A DNA stretch of 23,575 nucleotides, from IMG/VR virus record IMGVR_UViG_3300036985_007065, positions 1 to 23,575 of that record; one strand, 5' to 3'. Origin of the DNA: a virus. Below the pieces are notes generated by a model that did not search any database, was not told where the DNA came from, and was given only the letters and a program-made list of their open reading frames with translations. The position numbers were made by a program, and so were the translations under genes. Position 1 is the first letter of the stretch. Each line of letters starts with the position of its first letter. Positions 6,318 through 12,995 of this stretch are shown here, one piece after another.

Positions 6318-6345
6318 TTGCAAGTGTCGCACCCATGACTACAAT
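6318..6345 (+). promoter_or_regulatory. Promoter TTGCAA-N16-TACAAT with repeated upstream element
   Basis: TTGCAA (6318-6323) and TACAAT (6340-6345) form a near-canonical promoter, seven bases before the ATG at 6353. A similar block, TGTCAC-N7-TACAAA, lies just upstream at 6295-6313, against TGTCGC-N9-TACAAT here. The pair could be an operator or a second start. Confidence 0.55.
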
Positions 6346-6352
6346 GGGGGAC

Positions 6353-6595
6353 ATGACAGAGAGCAACAACAACAACCCCGTGATCGGTGAGCGCATCGTC
6401 ACCATCACCCCCCACGTCCAGACCGTCGAGTGGGACGGCACCGTCTGGCGGTTCGTCTGCGACTGCGGCGAGGTCGTCCACGACGACCAGCCCCGTCGCC
6501 GGGCGATCTTCGCTCAGACCATCGTCCACGTCGGTTGCGAGGACGTTCGTGGGGCGCAGATCCGTTCGACCTGCCGCACCGAGCGCGGCGGCTGA
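6353..6595 (+). CDS. Small Cys-containing hypothetical protein, 80 aa
   Basis: The ATG at 6353 is preferred over an in-frame GTG at 6287, because the TACAAT box sits between them, seven bases before the ATG. The product starts MTESNNNNPVIGERIVTITP and contains VWRFVCDCGEVVH (CxC, near 36-44), VHVGCEDVRG and STC. These cysteines and histidines may bind zinc. The first half is beta-rich. No family is recognised. It is probably translated from a leaderless message. Confidence 0.6.
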   Translation: MTESNNNNPVIGERIVTITPHVQTVEWDGTVWRFVCDCGEVVHDDQPRRRAIFAQTIVHVGCEDVRGAQIRSTCRTERGG

Positions 6596-6608
6596 CCACC
6601 GTTCTGAT

Positions 6609-6637
6609 CCGGCTACCGATTTCTTGTCGGTGGCCGG
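6609..6637 (+). terminator. Hairpin overlapping the next promoter
   Basis: An 11-base-pair stem (6609-6619 with 6627-6637, one G-T pair) encloses a seven-base loop. It follows the stop at 6595 by 13 bases, but no T run follows, so it may be a weak terminator. Its right arm contains the last bases of the TTGTCG element at 6624-6629, so it may instead be an operator-like inverted repeat. Confidence 0.4.
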
Positions 6638-6646
6638 GTGTAGAGT
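6624..6646 (+). promoter_or_regulatory. Promoter motif TTGTCG-N11-TAGAGT
   Basis: TTGTCG (6624-6629) and TAGAGT (6641-6646) are separated by exactly 11 bases. The leader of about 35 bases ends in CCACAAGGAGGAACCCGA before the ATG at 6687, close to the leader of the gene at 2918. Confidence 0.5.
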
Positions 6647-6686
6647 GACCTACAACACCAAGAGGGAACCACAAGGAGGAACCCGA

Positions 6687-6974
6687 ATGAACATCCACGA
6701 CGAGAACACCCACCTTCGACACATCGCCACCGCGCTGGTCGCCGATAACGACAACATCCATCCGGCCCACGCCGAGAACCGGGTCATGGCCGCGATGCGG
6801 CTGGCCGAGGCGTTCGCCCGTAACTCCGGTGTCGCTCCGGTGGCGTGGACGATGGCCGAGATGACCGAGGCCGGTTGGGTCGCCCTGTCCGAGCGTGCCG
6901 GTCTGACCCGCACCGCTTCGTCCGCCACCCGTCGGCTGGCGGCGCTGCTCGTCACCGCCGAGGGTCTGTCGTGA
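6687..6974 (+). CDS. Hypothetical helical protein, second of a duplicated pair
   Basis: The ATG has AAGGAGGA eight bases upstream. The 95-residue product shares its N-terminal third with the protein at 2918-3226 (both with NIHPAH or GIHPAH, then a helix ending AxxRxxEA). The C-terminal part is different (EMTEAGWVALSERAGLTRT, then a helix SSATRRLAALLVTAEG) and looks like a small helical bundle. It begins a run of very small coupled genes (6687-8368). Function unknown. Confidence 0.7.
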   Translation: MNIHDENTHLRHIATALVADNDNIHPAHAENRVMAAMRLAEAFARNSGVAPVAWTMAEMTEAGWVALSERAGLTRTASSATRRLAALLVTAEGLS

Positions 6975-7204
6975 CCCCCGCCGCTCTCGCCGTGGTGGCG
7001 ACCCGTGCCGCGTTGCTCGGTGGCCCCGACGGTTCCATGCGTGCCGGACAGGCGGCGTACACGGCGCTGTACGAAGCAAACCCCGACCTTGCCGAGTCGT
7101 TGGCCGGCGGTCCGAACGACCCGTACCACGACGACACCAACCTTCCGTTGTTTTGGGCGTTCGTCGTCGAAGCGGCGCTCGAGGTTCCGGAGGACGAGCT
7201 GTGA
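6971..7204 (+). CDS. Hypothetical protein, 77 aa
   Basis: The GTG start overlaps the previous stop (GTGA), implying coupling. The product (MTPAALAVVATRAALLGGPD at the start, FWAFVVEAALEVPEDEL at the end) is helical with an acidic C-terminus. Residues near 45-60 (GGPNDPYHDDTNLP) form an Asp/His-rich loop. No family is recognised. Confidence 0.6.
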   Translation: MTPAALAVVATRAALLGGPDGSMRAGQAAYTALYEANPDLAESLAGGPNDPYHDDTNLPLFWAFVVEAALEVPEDEL

Positions 7205-7440
7205 CCGTGAACCCGCACTCCGTCCGGTACGTCAAGATGCCGACCCGTGTTGGTTCCATCTACGCCGTGTACGCGTTCAGCGGTGAAGTCATGGACGACG
7301 TGTGCATCGGTGTCGTGTCGAAGGACCCGCGCGGCTGGGTGTTCCAGATGCCCGATGCCGACAAGTGGTTCGGTATCTATCCGACCCGTGGCGAAGCGGC
7401 AGACTCTCTTGTCTGGCACGCCAACCGGGTGCCGGCGTGA
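7201..7440 (+). CDS. Hypothetical beta-rich protein, 79 aa
   Basis: The GTG start overlaps the previous stop (GTGA). The product alternates short strands (RVGSIYAVYAFSGEV, DVCIGVVSK, GWVFQMP) and ends with a helix (RGEAADSLVWHANRV). This is a small two-layer alpha/beta layout seen in many phage accessory proteins. It resembles the small protein at 7619-7807 in using strand-Trp/Phe-strand-helix, but no clear homology can be claimed. Confidence 0.6.
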   Translation: MTVNPHSVRYVKMPTRVGSIYAVYAFSGEVMDDVCIGVVSKDPRGWVFQMPDADKWFGIYPTRGEAADSLVWHANRVPA

Positions 7441-7622
7441 ACGACGCCGACGTTCTCCGGTGCCGTTTGGCCGACGCCAAAGCGCGTTGGATGGACGCCT
7501 ACCGTGCCGTTGGTGTAGCCGGTTCGCGCGCATCGGTCGCCGCTCGAGCCGCGGAACGCGCCGAGAAGGAACGACTGGCCGAAGTCCGACGGCTTCGCGC
7601 CTTGCTGGCCGAGGTCGAATGA
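7437..7622 (+). CDS. Small coiled-coil protein, 61 aa
   Basis: The GTG start overlaps the previous stop. Almost the whole product is one predicted helix, rich in Ala, Arg and Glu, with heptad-like spacing (LADAKARWMDAYRAVG, then AARAAERAEKERLAEVRRLR). It may oligomerise or bind a partner. No function can be assigned. Confidence 0.55.
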   Translation: MNDADVLRCRLADAKARWMDAYRAVGVAGSRASVAARAAERAEKERLAEVRRLRALLAEVE

Positions 7623-7807
7623 TGGACCCCAACGGGTTCTACTCGGTGACCTACCCAACCGGTCGAGGTTGGGTGTGGAAAGTGTTCTACGGAAACCGTC
7701 CGGTGTGTTCCGGCGTGTCACGGTTCCATGTGGTCGCCAAGTTCGCCGGCCGCTACCGGGCGCAACGGCTGGCTGCCGACGCGTTCCACGCCAGTATCGG
7801 TAGATGA
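7619..7807 (+). CDS. Small hypothetical protein, 62 aa
   Basis: Two tandem ATGs (7619 and 7622) overlap the previous stop; either gives a coupled start. The product begins MMDPNGFYSVTYPTGRGWVW, with strands ending KVFYGNRPV, then a helix near the C-terminus (YRAQRLAADAFHASIGR). Aromatic and basic residues dominate. No family is recognised. Confidence 0.55.
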   Translation: MMDPNGFYSVTYPTGRGWVWKVFYGNRPVCSGVSRFHVVAKFAGRYRAQRLAADAFHASIGR

Positions 7808-8028
7808 TGCCGCTTCGTCAGGCGACGACGTTGGAGAACGAGCTCGCGCTTGCCGCCCGGTTCGGGTACGGCATCCTTCTTGTCCTGCCAGACGTGACGT
7901 ACATCGGGGAAACCGGTGCCGCTGTCGGCCCTGTCGGCAACAACCTGAACGTCTTGTTCTCCTACGAGCAGGCTGGGCGTATGCTCGACCGGCTGAAGGA
8001 GTTCCATGCCGAAGCGGTTGACCGATGA
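7804..8028 (+). CDS. Small hypothetical protein, 74 aa
   Basis: Start and previous stop overlap, with tandem ATGs at 7804 and 7807. A helix (TTLENELALAARFGYG) is followed by hydrophobic strands (ILLVLPDVTYIG, NNLNVLFSY) and a C-terminal helix (EQAGRMLDRLKEFHAEA). The stop lies 23 bases inside the VRR-NUC gene, whose ribosome binding site is within this reading frame. Confidence 0.6.
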   Translation: MMPLRQATTLENELALAARFGYGILLVLPDVTYIGETGAAVGPVGNNLNVLFSYEQAGRMLDRLKEFHAEAVDR

Positions 8029-8368
8029 AGAACGTGCGTGGCGTGCGTTGTCCGAGAAGGACTTCCAGCGGCAGGTGCTGGACTTTGCCCGGTTGTACGG
8101 GTGGCGGGTGGCGCACTTCCACGACAGCCGTAGACAGGTGAAGCCGGGGGTGTTTGTCGGTGACAAGGACGCCGCCGGCTTCCCTGACCTTGTGCTGGTC
8201 CGTCCTCCGGAGCTGGTGGTTCTGGAGCTGAAACGAGAACTAGGTAAGACGACCGTCGAGCAGGACCGGTGGTTGGCGGACCTTGTGGCGTGTGGGGTTG
8301 AGGCGTCGGTGGTTCGTCCTTCGGGTTGGGACGGTTTGAGGCGCAGGTTGTCGGCTGGTCGGCCATAG
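8006..8368 (+). CDS. VRR-NUC domain nuclease
   Basis: The 120-residue protein is a minimal VRR-NUC, PD-(D/E)xK-type nuclease. An entry helix SEKDFQRQVLDFARLYGWRV (Glu17, near residues 16-35) is followed by the metal site GFPDLVLV (Asp61), LELK (Glu74 and Lys76), then Gln86 in VEQDRWL. Families of this kind cut branched or flapped DNA; phage copies act in recombination or repair of replication intermediates. The ATG follows GAAGGAG at a spacing of four. The frame overlaps the preceding gene by 23 bases, a strong sign of coupled translation. Confidence 0.85.
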   Translation: MPKRLTDEERAWRALSEKDFQRQVLDFARLYGWRVAHFHDSRRQVKPGVFVGDKDAAGFPDLVLVRPPELVVLELKRELGKTTVEQDRWLADLVACGVEASVVRPSGWDGLRRRLSAGRP

Positions 8369-8371
8369 TTC

Positions 8372-8394
8372 TTGTCCGTCACCGCCGGTAGTGT
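8372..8394 (+). promoter_or_regulatory. Promoter motif TTGTCC-N11-TAGTGT, leaderless start
   Basis: TTGTCC (8372-8377) and TAGTGT (8389-8394) show the standard 11-base spacing. The ATG at 8401 lies six bases after the -10, with no ribosome binding site, so the message is probably leaderless. Confidence 0.5.
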
Positions 8395-8400
8395 CGTGGC

Positions 8401-8622
8401 ATGGACAACACGACGTACCCCGACGACCTTGCCGCCTTGCGTGACGAGGTTGCCAACCCGCCGCACGACCCGGTCGTTGCCGACCTCGAGGCTCAGGCGA
8501 CCGACGCGTTCCTTGCGACCGTTGCCGCCATCGTGGCCGGCGACCCGTGTGCCGCCGCCCGGCACGCCAACCAGTCTGCGACGCTGCAGGCTGCGGTGAA
8601 CGTGCTGCGGGGTGAGGTCTGA
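8401..8622 (+). CDS. Small helical protein, 73 aa
   Basis: The product starts MDNTTYPDDLAALRDEVANP and continues with two long helices (ATDAFLATVAAIVAGD, AARHANQSATLQAAVNVLRG). A helix-loop-helix bundle is likely. No family is recognised. The stop overlaps the next start (TGATG). Confidence 0.6.
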   Translation: MDNTTYPDDLAALRDEVANPPHDPVVADLEAQATDAFLATVAAIVAGDPCAAARHANQSATLQAAVNVLRGEV

Positions 8623-8966
8623 TGGGTGTCGAGTTCTCGGTGCAGTGCGCCACTTTTGTTGAGCGGGAAGCGTTGGAGTCGGAGGGTGTGCCGTCGGCGC
8701 ACATGGCTTGGGGCAACTTTCGGGCCGTGATGGTCGCCGGGTTCGGTGTTGGTGAGGGAGCGGTCGGGATGGACTGTGCGATTGGTCTTGCCGATCCGGA
8801 GTGGATGCTCGAGCGTCGGGGTGTGGCGTTGGCGTGGGCGGCTGACCAGCCGGTGGAGTGGGTTGCCGGCGGTGGGTGGATGAATGTGATGGAGCATCGG
8901 GTGGTTGAGGTGTTGGCGGTGTGTGAGGTGGCGCAGCGGCTTGGTCGGGCGGTGTCGTGGGCGTAA
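8622..8966 (+). CDS. Hypothetical protein, 114 aa
   Basis: The ATG overlaps the preceding stop. The product is hydrophobic and Trp/Met-rich (AVMVAGFGVGEGAVGMDCAI, then GVALAWAADQPVEWVAGG) without a clear transmembrane helix. The C-terminal half is one helix (HRVVEVLAVCEVAQRLGRAV). No family is recognised. Confidence 0.6.
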   Translation: MGVEFSVQCATFVEREALESEGVPSAHMAWGNFRAVMVAGFGVGEGAVGMDCAIGLADPEWMLERRGVALAWAADQPVEWVAGGGWMNVMEHRVVEVLAVCEVAQRLGRAVSWA

Positions 8967-9003
8967 GTCTGAACGTGGTTCAGTCTTTGCCGAGGATTAC
9001 ACA

Positions 9004-9027
9004 TTGTGTTGCCGCATCGGCTACAAT
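9004..9027 (+). promoter_or_regulatory. Promoter TTGTGT-N12-TACAAT, leaderless start
   Basis: TACAAT (9022-9027) ends seven bases before the ATG at 9035. TTGTGT (9004-9009) lies 12 bases upstream, as in the minus-strand promoter at 1319-1342. CGGCTACA is shared with 1354-1360 and 9251-9257. Confidence 0.45.
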
Positions 9028-9034
9028 CTGACGT

Positions 9035-9223
9035 ATGGAAATCAACGACATCACCGGCCGGACCATCGAGGTCAACGAGCCCAACTTCACCGCCACCGGC
9101 ACCGTCATCGCCACCGAGGTCGTGGACGGCATCACGTTCGTCCTGTGCGACTTCGGTGGCCCGACCATCGGTCGCATCCCGCTGACCGACGGCCAGCTCC
9201 CCCCGACGTTCACCGTCGTCTGA
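9035..9223 (+). CDS. Small beta-rich hypothetical protein, 62 aa
   Basis: This is a monocistronic small gene with its own promoter immediately before the head module. The product alternates strands (ITGRTIEVNEPNFTATGTVI, then TFVLCDFGGPTIGRIPL) and may form a small barrel of the SH3/KOW type. There is no helix-turn-helix or catalytic motif. Placement just before the portal could suit a regulator of the structural operon, but nothing in the sequence shows it. Confidence 0.6.
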   Translation: MEINDITGRTIEVNEPNFTATGTVIATEVVDGITFVLCDFGGPTIGRIPLTDGQLPPTFTVV

Positions 9224-9253
9224 CCGTTCTGCCAGCTCCGCAGCGGGTTCGGC

Positions 9254-9267
9254 TACATTGGAGAACA
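9254..9267 (+). promoter_or_regulatory. -10 box and GGAG site of the portal gene
   Basis: TACATT (9254-9259) ends eight bases before the ATG at 9268. GGAG lies in between, so the transcript start and the ribosome site would overlap. No -35 or YTGTCS element is seen. Read-through from the promoter at 9004 is equally possible. Confidence 0.35.
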
Positions 9268-11382
9268 ATGCCTCGCGAAGCCGGTTCCCGCATCGACATG
9301 ACCGTCCAAGCATCGTCGTCGTACGCGATGTTGCTGCCACAACGGTATTTGGCGAAGGTGTCGTCGGCGGGTCTGCGGAAGATCGCGGACTTCGACCCGG
9401 CTGGACGTAAGGGCCATGAGTGGCAGCGCGACGCGTTCACCTACAACGAGCTCATCGGTGAGGTCGGCTACCTCCACAATTTGACGGCCAACCTTGTGTC
9501 GTCGTGCGAACTGCGTGTCGTGGAGATTGAAGCGAACCCCGAGGGTGGCGGTACGACGATGTCGGAATCGTCGGACGAACGGGTGTTGCGTGTCATGGAC
9601 GCGTTCGTCGGTCCGCAGGGCGGGCAGAAAGAACTGAAGCGTCGCGCGGCGATGCACTACCAGATCGCCGGCGAGTCGTACTTGCTGGGTACTCCGCTGA
9701 AGGACGACTACGACATAGCACAGGGTGTGTCGTGGGAGTTCTTGTCCACGGAGGAAATCAGGGTCACGAAGGACGGTAAGCGTCAGGTTGTGAAACGAAA
9801 CTCGGCGGGCTTGTCCGATTCCGGCCCGTCGGGTGGCGGCGACGGGTTCGTTGACGTGGATGCGTACATCGCCCGGTTCTGGCGTCCCGATCCCCGTTAC
9901 TCGTTGCGTGCAGATTCCCCTATGAAGCGGGTGCTGCCGATCTGCCGCGAGCTGGTGGTGCTGTCCGAGGTCGTGGATTCGGTGGCGAAGTCACGGCTTT
10001 CGTCCGGCTTGTTGTTCGTACCTGAAGAACTTTCGTTCGGTCCGTTGGACGAGTCGGAAGAAGAAGGCAACGACACCGACGACATTGACCGGTTCATCGA
10101 AGCGTTGATCGACCACATGAGGGCACCGGTCGAGGACCGGACTTCGGCGGCTGGGCTTGTGCCGTTGGTCGTGAAGGGCGCAGCCGAGTTCGGCAGCCAG
10201 ATCAAGCTGATTCCTTTGGCTCAGGATTTGGACGGCACCTACCAGTCGTTGCGTGAGGAGCTGTTGAAGCGGCTGGCTCAGGGTTTGGACGCGCCGCCGG
10301 AAATCATCGGTGGCAAGGGCGGTCTGAACCACTGGACTTCGTACAACGTTGATGCGGACTTCATCAACAAGCACGTCAACCCGGTGGGTGAAGCCATTGC
10401 CGAGTTCGTGACGGTCGCCTATCTGCGTCCGATGCTGCTCGAGTATGAAGGAATCACCGAAACGGACGTTGATCGGTTCCGGCTGGTGTTCGACTCTCGG
10501 GCGATTACGTCCCGGTCGGACGAGGGTCCGGCTGCTGCGGGTGCGTGGGATCGGCTTACCCTGTCGGACCTTGCGTATCTGCGGGCGAACGGTTTCACGG
10601 ACAACGACCAGCCCGACGAGGAAGAACGCGGTCGGCGGCTGGTGGAGAAGTTGATTCTGGCCGATCCGGTGAACCTTGGGCCGATGTTGTTGCCGAAGTT
10701 GTTCCCTGACCTTGCACCGTTCTTTGAGTCGGCTGCTGCGCCGCCGGCCGAGGAAGCACCGGCTCCGGTTGATCCGTTGGACGAAATGTTGGCGGGTATC
10801 CCGGGAGCGGAACGTCGTAGCGTCCAGCCTGAGCCTGCTGGTGGTGTTTCACCGGTCGGGGCACCTGTGGCGCAGCCTGCGGCGCAGCCGACGGGAGAAG
10901 CGCCCGTAGGGGCGTCTATTGACAATCTGTTGGACCGGTTGGCGACCGCTGCCGACGCGGCGTTGGAGCGGGCGTTGGAACGTGCCGGCAACCGGGCAAT
11001 CAGCCGGGCGGCGAAGATGCCGGTGTTGCGTGACCAATTCAAGGCTGCGCCCCGTAACGGTGTGTTGGCCGTGATGAAGGACAACGACTTCACCTCGTTG
11101 GGTATGTCCCGTGAGGAGCTGGTTGTGGATGCGTGGGACAACTTTGTTCTTCGGAGCAAAGCGTGGGTCGCGGACTGGTTGGTCGGTGAGGGCGAGTCGA
11201 CGTTTGTTGCGGACGAGATTGCGACGCTTGCGATGAAGGACGTTGCCCGTCATCTGGACGAGTGGCTGGTGTTGGGTATCGGTAAGGAAATTCCGGTTGG
11301 GAAGAACGGGCTTCGTGTGCCGTACGAGCTGATTTCTGAGCCGTTGGCCGAAGCGATGTTTCGGTACTCAAAGCTGATCTGA
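9268..11382 (+). CDS. Phage portal protein
   Basis: The ATG at 9268 is chosen over a much longer upstream frame because the small gene at 9035 and a -10 box occupy that region. The 704-residue protein has portal hallmarks of actinophage type: DADSPMKR-like RADSPMKRVLPICRELVVLS (near 215-235), SRLSSGLLFVPEEL (near 245-260), and RLAQGLDAPPEIIGGKGG followed by NHWTSYNVDADFINKHVNP (near 335-375), the wing/stem part. After about residue 490 a Pro/Ala-rich linker leads to a helical C-terminal domain (ALERALERAGNRAISRAAK). The portal dodecamer forms the DNA gate at one head vertex. Its stop overlaps the MuF gene start (TGATG). No terminase gene precedes it. Confidence 0.9.
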   Translation: MPREAGSRIDMTVQASSSYAMLLPQRYLAKVSSAGLRKIADFDPAGRKGHEWQRDAFTYNELIGEVGYLHNLTANLVSSCELRVVEIEANPEGGGTTMSESSDERVLRVMDAFVGPQGGQKELKRRAAMHYQIAGESYLLGTPLKDDYDIAQGVSWEFLSTEEIRVTKDGKRQVVKRNSAGLSDSGPSGGGDGFVDVDAYIARFWRPDPRYSLRADSPMKRVLPICRELVVLSEVVDSVAKSRLSSGLLFVPEELSFGPLDESEEEGNDTDDIDRFIEALIDHMRAPVEDRTSAAGLVPLVVKGAAEFGSQIKLIPLAQDLDGTYQSLREELLKRLAQGLDAPPEIIGGKGGLNHWTSYNVDADFINKHVNPVGEAIAEFVTVAYLRPMLLEYEGITETDVDRFRLVFDSRAITSRSDEGPAAAGAWDRLTLSDLAYLRANGFTDNDQPDEEERGRRLVEKLILADPVNLGPMLLPKLFPDLAPFFESAAAPPAEEAPAPVDPLDEMLAGIPGAERRSVQPEPAGGVSPVGAPVAQPAAQPTGEAPVGASIDNLLDRLATAADAALERALERAGNRAISRAAKMPVLRDQFKAAPRNGVLAVMKDNDFTSLGMSREELVVDAWDNFVLRSKAWVADWLVGEGESTFVADEIATLAMKDVARHLDEWLVLGIGKEIPVGKNGLRVPYELISEPLAEAMFRYSKLI

Positions 11383-12995
11383 TGGCTGTGCGGCGTTTCC
11401 GGCCGAGTACGCGGCAGCGTGACTTGAACCGTTACCGGCTGCGGCGTGGAGTGACGGAAGCATTTGCAACGACCCGCAAACAGCTGCGAGCGGCGGTGCA
11501 GATGCAACCTTCCGGGGCTTACGACCCGTTGAGCCTGTGGGACACAGACTGGTGGACCGCCGCGGTGGACCGTCATATCGCTCCGGTGTTGTGGGAAATC
11601 TATTGGGAGTCTGCCGTTGAGGCTGCGTCGGTGGCGCGTCGTGACCCGTTGGCGGCGTATCCGGACATTGAGCGACGCTGGTTGACGCAGGTTCACCGGC
11701 TGTACGGGTTCGGTGACACGGTGGCGCGTCGTGTGGATGTCGTGTCGGACCAAGGAACCGGCGAGTCCAAAGGTTGGATGCTCGACAAGTTGGGGCTTGT
11801 TGCCGCTGCCGGCCCGTTGTCGGACGGTATTGCGGAAGGCATGGTTGCGACCGAGGAGCTGGAAGCGTCGGAGGGTGGTGCTTCGTCGGCGTTGGGTGGT
11901 CAGGGAACTAAGACTTGGGTTGCGTCGGGGCCGAATCCTCGCTTGTCGCACGCCGAGGCTGATGGTCAGACTGTCAGCTTTGACGAGCTGTTTACGGTCG
12001 GAGGGTTTGACTGTCTCTATCCCGGCGACGGTGATCTGCCGCCGGAGGAACGCATCAACTGCTACTGCTCGGTCGAGTATGCGTTTGAGCCGACACCCAA
12101 CCCGCAAGAAGTGGCGGACGACTGGTTGGCGGGTGTTCCGGAGGAACGACTTGCCGAGGTCGGTGAAGCGTTGCCGCAGCCCGAGGAGTGGGTTGCCGCC
12201 GAAGTTGTTGACGCGTCAAGTTCTATTGACACAACGTTGCGGAAACACCCGACCCAGTACCAGCAAGGTGACGAATGGGCCGAAATGGACCCGTTCTCCC
12301 AGCGGGGCAACGTCAAGGTCGTTCAGGCCGGCATCGACGAGGTGACCGCTGCGATTGACTCGGTCCACGGTATGCCCGACGGTTTGCCACCAATTACTTG
12401 GCACCAGCTCCCGAACTCGGTGACGGAGGAAGGCGCGTTCATCCGGACGGTCCGTGAAGGCCCTGACGGTGTCGCCTATCGGCGTTTGGCGGTACGAGGC
12501 AACTCCGAGTTTTTGCATGAAACCATCGCTCACGAATCAGGTCACTACTTTGACTGGGCGGACTTTGACACGCCACCGGGGACGTTCGGGTCTGGTCGTT
12601 CGGTGATGGAAGGCGGGTTTTTTTCCGGCGGGCAGTGGCAGTCGGTGACCGGCTTGTCGTACGAAGGGGTGTCGCCGGCGTTGCGTCCGTTGATGGACAC
12701 GTTCATGGATACTCCCGAGTACCGGTTCTTGTCTCGGACGTTGAGGAACGCCGAACCCGGTGTGAACATGAGCATGAGACAGTTTGAGTACCTGCAATAT
12801 TTGCTGGACCCGAAAGAGGTGTTCGCTCGAGGGTATGCCCAGTTCATTGCGTTGGAGACCGGCAATCCGGCGATGATTTCGCAGCTTGCTCGAGGGTTGG
12901 CGGCTGACTGGCCGTCGCAGTGGACGGGCAACACGTTTGTTCCGGTGCAGCAAGAGTTTCGGAAGTTGTTGGCGAGGACGGGATTGGCGCGATGA
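11382..12995 (+). CDS. MuF-type head protein with C-terminal zinc peptidase domain
   Basis: The N-terminal half (residues about 1-235) is a MuF-like minor head domain: GTKTWVASGPNPRLSHAEAD, a PGDGDLPPEERI loop and INCYC near residue 226, the usual end of the fold. It binds the portal and stays in the head. The C-terminal half (about 290-520) is a zinc peptidase: IAHESGHYFDW with His384, Glu385 and His388 as HExxH, then a probable third ligand Glu479 in DPKEVFARGYAQF, a gluzincin arrangement. MuF proteins with variable effector C-termini are known as phage-encoded polymorphic toxins. The same peptidase is duplicated in the next gene. The substrate is unknown. Confidence 0.8.
   Translation: MAVRRFRPSTRQRDLNRYRLRRGVTEAFATTRKQLRAAVQMQPSGAYDPLSLWDTDWWTAAVDRHIAPVLWEIYWESAVEAASVARRDPLAAYPDIERRWLTQVHRLYGFGDTVARRVDVVSDQGTGESKGWMLDKLGLVAAAGPLSDGIAEGMVATEELEASEGGASSALGGQGTKTWVASGPNPRLSHAEADGQTVSFDELFTVGGFDCLYPGDGDLPPEERINCYCSVEYAFEPTPNPQEVADDWLAGVPEERLAEVGEALPQPEEWVAAEVVDASSSIDTTLRKHPTQYQQGDEWAEMDPFSQRGNVKVVQAGIDEVTAAIDSVHGMPDGLPPITWHQLPNSVTEEGAFIRTVREGPDGVAYRRLAVRGNSEFLHETIAHESGHYFDWADFDTPPGTFGSGRSVMEGGFFSGGQWQSVTGLSYEGVSPALRPLMDTFMDTPEYRFLSRTLRNAEPGVNMSMRQFEYLQYLLDPKEVFARGYAQFIALETGNPAMISQLARGLAADWPSQWTGNTFVPVQQEFRKLLARTGLAR

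Noticed and set aside
8905-9267. Upstream extension of the portal frame
   Set aside because: It would overlap the gene at 9035 and two -10 boxes, and its translation is Arg/His-rich like a shadow frame.
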